7,977 nucleotides of DNA, taken from Gammaproteobacteria bacterium (GTDB taxonomy: Bacteria; Pseudomonadota; Gammaproteobacteria; Steroidobacterales; MnTg04). This document shows positions 3,933-7,977 of this stretch, in pieces. The first letter of the stretch is position 1. Every line of letters starts with the position of its first letter. The notes under the pieces were generated by a model. The model was given only the letters and a program-made list of their open reading frames with translations, was not told where the DNA came from and searched no databases. The position numbers were made by a program, and so were the translations under genes. The DNA lies in the NCBI GenBank assembly GCA_027297845.1, contig JAPUHG010000115.1, forward strand, positions 1-7,977. Reading direction: 5' to 3'.

Positions 3933-6900
3933 ATGGCATATTCGTTCACCGAGAAAAAGCGTATCCGCAAGGACTTTGGCAAACAGCCCAGTATTCTTGA
4001 GGTGCCTTATCTTTTGTCCATACAACTCGATTCGTATCGCAAATTTTTGCAGGTCGATGCCGACCCGAAAAAGCGCAACGATATGGGATTGCACGCGGCG
4101 TTCAAGTCCGTGTTTCCGATCGTCAGCTATTCCGGAAACGCCGCACTCCAGTACGTGAGTTATCGACTTGGCGTGCCGGTGTTCGATGTTAAGGAATGCC
4201 AGCTTCGTGGTCTTACTTACTCGGCCCCGTTGCGGGTGCTTGTCGATCTCGAGATCCGTGACAAAGAGGCCCCGGGTGCGGAAAAGCCTGTGAAGGAAAT
4301 CCGCCAACAGGAAGTCTATCTCGGCGAGATGCCGTTGATGACTGACAACGGTACCTTTGTAATCAACGGTACCGAACGAGTCATCGTTTCGCAGCTGCAC
4401 CGTTCACCGGGCGTGTTCTTCGATCACGACAAGGGCAAGACCCATTCGTCGGGCAAGCTGCTGTTTAACGCGCGGGTCATTCCGTATCGTGGGTCCTGGC
4501 TCGATTTCGAGTTCGACCCCAAAGACTGTATTTTCGCCCGCATCGATCGCCGTCGTAAATTGCCGGTCACGATCATTCTGCGTGCCCTCGGAATGGAGGA
4601 CGAGGAGATTCTGTCCACGTTCTTCGAGTTCAACGATGTAACGCTGGGCAAGAAAGCGATAAAAATGAAGTTGGTGCCATCACGCTTGCGCGGAGAGCCT
4701 GCGCCATTTGATATCAAAGTGGGTCGTAAGATCATCGTCGAAGAAGGTCGCCGCATCAGCGCTCGAAACGTCAGGCAGATTGAAGAAGCCAAGATCAAGG
4801 AACTGGAGATTTCCCCGGAATATCTTGAAGGCAAGATTCTGGCGCACAACATCGTCAATAAGGAAACCGGTGAGCTGTTGGCCAAGGCCAACGATGAGCT
4901 GACCGTGGAGTTGATCGAGCAACTGATCGAGGCTGGCCAAAAGAAAATCCGGACCCTGTATGTGAATGAGTTGGACAAAGGTCCGTTTATTTCCAATACG
5001 CTGCGTATCGATCCAGCGACGAATCGCCTGGAGGCGCTGGTCGAAATTTATCGCATGATGCGCCCTGGCGAGCCGCCGACCAAGGACGCAGCAGAAAACC
5101 TGTTTAACAACCTGTTTTTCAACCCGGAGCGCTACGATCTGTCGGCTGTTGGCCGCATGAAATTTAACCGCAGGGTTGGCCGCGATCATTCAGAGGGCGA
5201 GGGTGTGCTCAACAAGGAAGACATCGTCGCCGCCTTGCGTACCCTGATTAATATCCGCGACACCAACGACACGGTCGATGATATCGATCACCTGGGTAAC
5301 CGTCGTATTCGCAGTGTCGGCGAGATGGCCGAAAATGCGTTTCGTATCGGCCTGGTTCGGGTCGAGCGCGCAGTCAAGGAGCGGCTGAGCCTGGCTGAGT
5401 CCGAAGGGCTGATGCCCCAGGAGATGATTAACGCCAAGCCAGTGGCGGCGGCGGTCAAGGAGTTTTTTGGCTCCAGCCAGCTGTCCCAGTTCATGGATCA
5501 AAACAACCCCTTGTCAGAGGTTACCCACAAGCGGCGCGTGTCGGCGCTTGGGCCTGGCGGTCTTACCCGTGAGCGCGCGGGTTTCGAAGTTCGCGATGTT
5601 CACCCGACCCATTACGGCCGGGTATGCCCGATCGAAACGCCTGAAGGTCCGAATATCGGCCTGATTAATTCCCTGGCGGTTTATGCGCGCACCAATGCTT
5701 ACGGTTTTCTGGAAACACCGTATCGCAAGGTGAAGAAGAGCAAGGTCAGTAGCAAAATCGAATACCTGTCTGCTATCGAGGAAGGTCAGTACATGATCGC
5801 CCAGGCGAACGCGAAGCTGGACAAACTTGGCCGTTTTACCGACGAGCTGATTTCCTGCCGTTTTCGCAACGAGTTCACGATGGCGAACCCGGACCAGATC
5901 AACTATATGGATGTCTCGCCGCGCCAGATCGTATCGGTCGCGGCATCGCTGATCCCGTTCCTCGAACATGATGATGCCAACCGCGCCTTGATGGGCTCGA
6001 ATATGCAACGTCAGGCGGTGCCGACCGTGCGTGCTGAAAAGCCGTTGGTGGGAACCGGTATGGAAAGGTCGGTCGCGACAGACTCGGGGGTAACCGTGAT
6101 TGCACGCCGCGGCGGCCTGGTTGATTCGGTCGATGCGTCCAGAATCGTGGTTCGGGTCAATGACAAGGAAACCGGCGTCGATGAATCGGGCGTGGACATT
6201 TATAACCTCACTAAATACACGCGCTCCAACCAGAACACCTGTATTAATCAGCGCCCGCTGGTGAAGGCCGGCGATCAGATTGAGCGTGACGATGTGCTGG
6301 CCGATGGGCCGTCAACTGATATGGGTGAGTTGGCCCTTGGACAGAACCTGATGGTCGCGTTCATGCCATGGAATGGCTACAACTTCGAGGATTCGATTCT
6401 GATTTCGGAGCGCCTGGTCCACGAGGATCGCTTTACGACTATCCATATCGAGGAACTGACCTGTGTCGCGCGCGATACCAAGCTGGGTTCGGAAGAAGTC
6501 AGTGGGGATATTCCGAATGTGGGTGATTCGGCGCTGGCCAATCTCGACGAATCGGGTATTGCCTATATCGGCGCGGAAGTAAACGCCGGCGACATCCTGG
6601 TCGGCAAGGTAACGCCAAAGGGCGAAACCCAGTTGACACCGGAAGAAAAGCTGCTGCGTGCCATTTTTGGCGAGAAAGCATCGGATGTGAAAGATACTTC
6701 TTTGCGGGTACCGCCAGGGATGGACGGAACCGTTATCGATGTCCGGGTGTTTACCCGCGATGGCGTAGAGAAAGATTCTCGAGCGTTGGCTATCGAAGGA
6801 AGCGAGCTGCAGCAGGTCAGGAAAGACCTTAACGATCAGCAACGTATCCTCGAAGACGATATCTTCCAGCGGGTCGAGAAAATGCTGATCAACAAAATGG

Positions 6901-7977
6901 CGGATGGTGGCCCGAACAAGCTGAAAAAGGGCAGCAAGATCACCAAGGCCTATGTCGAGGATTTGCCGCGCGACCAGTGGTTCGAGATTCGTTTGCACAA
7001 CGATGACGCGGCCACCAAGCTGGTGCACGCCAAGGAACGTCTCGAGGAACAGCGTCAGGAGTTTGAGCAGCGCTTTGAAGAGAAAAAGCAGAAAATCACC
7101 GCCGGTGATGACCTGGCGCCGGGCGTGCTCAAGATGGTCAAGGTTTATCTTGCCGTCAAGCGTCGCATTCAGCCGGGCGACAAGATGGCAGGCCGCCATG
7201 GTAACAAGGGTGTAATCTCGACCATCGTACCGGTTGAAGACATGCCATACCTTGAGGATGGAACGCCGGTCGATATTGTGCTGAACCCGTTGGGTGTCCC
7301 GTCGCGTATGAACGTCGGCCAGGTGCTGGAAACACACCTGGGCTGGGCGGCCAAAGGACTCGGCCGAAAGATTGCCGCGCTGCTGGATCAGCAGCGACCG
7401 ATAGCCGAACTGCGCAAATTTCTGCACGAAATCTACAACACCACCGGTGGCAAACAGGAAAACCTCAAGTCATTCAACGATGCCGAGCTGCTTGAATTGG
7501 CGGGTAATCTGCGTGATGGAGTACCGATGGCGACGCCGGTGTTTGATGGCGCAACCGAGAGCGAGATCAAAAACATGCTGGAACTCGCGGGTCTTGCCAC
7601 CGATGGCCAGAGCATTCTTTACGATGGCCGCACCGGTGAGGCTTTCGATCGCCCGGTTACCGTGGGTTATATGTATATGCTCAAGCTCAACCACCTGGTT
7701 GATGACAAGATGCATGCCCGCTCAACCGGACCGTACAGCCTGGTTACCCAGCAGCCGTTGGGTGGCAAGGCGCAGTTCGGTGGCCAGCGCTTCGGCGAGA
7801 TGGAGGTCTGGGCGCTGGAAGCCTATGGCGCCGCCTACACGCTGCAGGAAATGTTGACGGTCAAGTCGGATGACGTGCAGGGACGCACGCGTATGTACAA
7901 AAACATTGTTGATGGCACACACCTGATGGATGCGGGAATGCCCGAGTCCTTCAACGTGCTGGTGAAGGAAATTCGTT
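3933..7977 (+). CDS. rpoB: RNA polymerase beta subunit (3' end outside window)
   Basis: RpoB forms one side of the RNA polymerase cleft and part of the active site. The frame opens at ATG 3933, nine bases after GAGG (3920-3923), and stays open for 1348 codons to the edge; comparison with E. coli suggests about 11 more residues. Landmarks are NGTERVIVSQLHRSPGVFFD (145-164), the rifampicin pocket with SQFMDQNNPLSE from 518, IETPEGPNIGLINS after it, NGYNFEDSI with Glu819-Asp820 (E. coli 813-814), the flap GETQLTPEEKLLRAIFGEK from 897, GDKMAGRHGNKG with Lys1084 and Lys1092 (E. coli 1065, 1073), and the clamp end STGPYSLVTQQPLGGKAQFG. Rifampicin-site residues Gln519, Asp522, His532 and Ser537 match the sensitive E. 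coli type. The dispensable region is about 13 residues longer than in E. coli (near 986-1005), as remembered for Pseudomonas. rpoC is expected next. Confidence 0.98.
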   Translation, partial: MAYSFTEKKRIRKDFGKQPSILEVPYLLSIQLDSYRKFLQVDADPKKRNDMGLHAAFKSVFPIVSYSGNAALQYVSYRLGVPVFDVKECQLRGLTYSAPLRVLVDLEIRDKEAPGAEKPVKEIRQQEVYLGEMPLMTDNGTFVINGTERVIVSQLHRSPGVFFDHDKGKTHSSGKLLFNARVIPYRGSWLDFEFDPKDCIFARIDRRRKLPVTIILRALGMEDEEILSTFFEFNDVTLGKKAIKMKLVPSRLRGEPAPFDIKVGRKIIVEEGRRISARNVRQIEEAKIKELEISPEYLEGKILAHNIVNKETGELLAKANDELTVELIEQLIEAGQKKIRTLYVNELDKGPFISNTLRIDPATNRLEALVEIYRMMRPGEPPTKDAAENLFNNLFFNPERYDLSAVGRMKFNRRVGRDHSEGEGVLNKEDIVAALRTLINIRDTNDTVDDIDHLGNRRIRSVGEMAENAFRIGLVRVERAVKERLSLAESEGLMPQEMINAKPVAAAVKEFFGSSQLSQFMDQNNPLSEVTHKRRVSALGPGGLTRERAGFEVRDVHPTHYGRVCPIETPEGPNIGLINSLAVYARTNAYGFLETPYRKVKKSKVSSKIEYLSAIEEGQYMIAQANAKLDKLGRFTDELISCRFRNEFTMANPDQINYMDVSPRQIVSVAASLIPFLEHDDANRALMGSNMQRQAVPTVRAEKPLVGTGMERSVATDSGVTVIARRGGLVDSVDASRIVVRVNDKETGVDESGVDIYNLTKYTRSNQNTCINQRPLVKAGDQIERDDVLADGPSTDMGELALGQNLMVAFMPWNGYNFEDSILISERLVHEDRFTTIHIEELTCVARDTKLGSEEVSGDIPNVGDSALANLDESGIAYIGAEVNAGDILVGKVTPKGETQLTPEEKLLRAIFGEKASDVKDTSLRVPPGMDGTVIDVRVFTRDGVEKDSRALAIEGSELQQVRKDLNDQQRILEDDIFQRVEKMLINKMADGGPNKLKKGSKITKAYVEDLPRDQWFEIRLHNDDAATKLVHAKERLEEQRQEFEQRFEEKKQKITAGDDLAPGVLKMVKVYLAVKRRIQPGDKMAGRHGNKGVISTIVPVEDMPYLEDGTPVDIVLNPLGVPSRMNVGQVLETHLGWAAKGLGRKIAALLDQQRPIAELRKFLHEIYNTTGGKQENLKSFNDAELLELAGNLRDGVPMATPVFDGATESEIKNMLELAGLATDGQSILYDGRTGEAFDRPVTVGYMYMLKLNHLVDDKMHARSTGPYSLVTQQPLGGKAQFGGQRFGEMEVWALEAYGAAYTLQEMLTVKSDDVQGRTRMYKNIVDGTHLMDAGMPESFNVLVKEIR

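Noticed and set aside
5463..5560. Possible rifampicin-resistance change in RpoB
   Set aside because: All classical positions (equivalents of E. coli Gln513, Asp516, His526, Arg529, Ser531) carry the sensitive residue. Only conservative Ile-to-Val differences are seen nearby.
6882..7060. Longer RpoB dispensable region as a lineage-specific insertion
   Set aside because: It is about 13 residues longer than in E. coli, but the GGPNKLKKG-type segment is, from memory, ordinary in Pseudomonas-like gammaproteobacteria, so it is not unusual.
6312..7427. 371-codon antisense open frame inside rpoB
   Set aside because: Long antisense frames are common opposite strongly biased, highly conserved genes. 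The peptide is unlike any family I know, has no ribosome binding site I can support, and the rpoB frame over the same stretch is fully conserved.

Overview
The window is a stretch of the core transcription and translation locus of a gammaproteobacterium outside the enteric group. All genes lie on the + strand in the order tuf (3' end), tRNA-Trp, secE, nusG, rplK (L11), rplA (L1), rplJ (L10), rplL (L7/L12), rpoB (3' end missing). The proteins resemble E. coli and, by remembered comparison, Pseudomonas: SecE has three membrane segments, NusG has the short MALRWYVVHAYS-type start, and RpoB has the longer GGPNKLKKG-type segment in its dispensable region. The base composition looks moderately GC-rich. 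I cannot place the organism below class from these conserved genes.

Layout. Positions 1-123 are the last 40 codons of EF-Tu, followed by a 10-bp hairpin and tRNA-Trp (193-268). SecE and NusG (322-1234) are one base apart and probably translationally coupled. A 121-base leader with a candidate L1 target precedes rplK and rplA, also one base apart. The 319 bases from 2485 to 2803 hold no gene. They carry an L10-leader type RNA with long-range pairings and, nearer rplJ, a hexamer that can mask the rplJ ribosome binding site. The rplL-rpoB gap (3772-3932) holds four stem-loops; the third has a 10-bp stem and a U-rich tail and looks like the partial terminator that lowers rpoB expression relative to the ribosomal proteins. 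The rpoB frame is open from 3933 to the window edge.

How they work together. EF-Tu delivers aminoacyl-tRNA to the ribosome, whose factor-binding stalk base and stalk are L11, L10 and L7/L12. L1 forms the opposite, E-site stalk. RpoB is the catalytic beta subunit of RNA polymerase, NusG binds the polymerase and links it to the ribosome or Rho, and SecE is part of the protein-export channel. Expression is probably balanced by ribosomal-protein feedback (L1 on rplK-rplA, L10-L7/L12 on rplJ-rplL) and by attenuation plus RNA processing before rpoB.

I found no mobile element, CRISPR array, foreign-looking gene or undescribed system. The points worth a second look are details: a Leu at the position of E. 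coli NusG Phe165, a 10-residue extension in the L7/L12-binding helix of L10, and the RNA structures around rplJ, rplL and rpoB.
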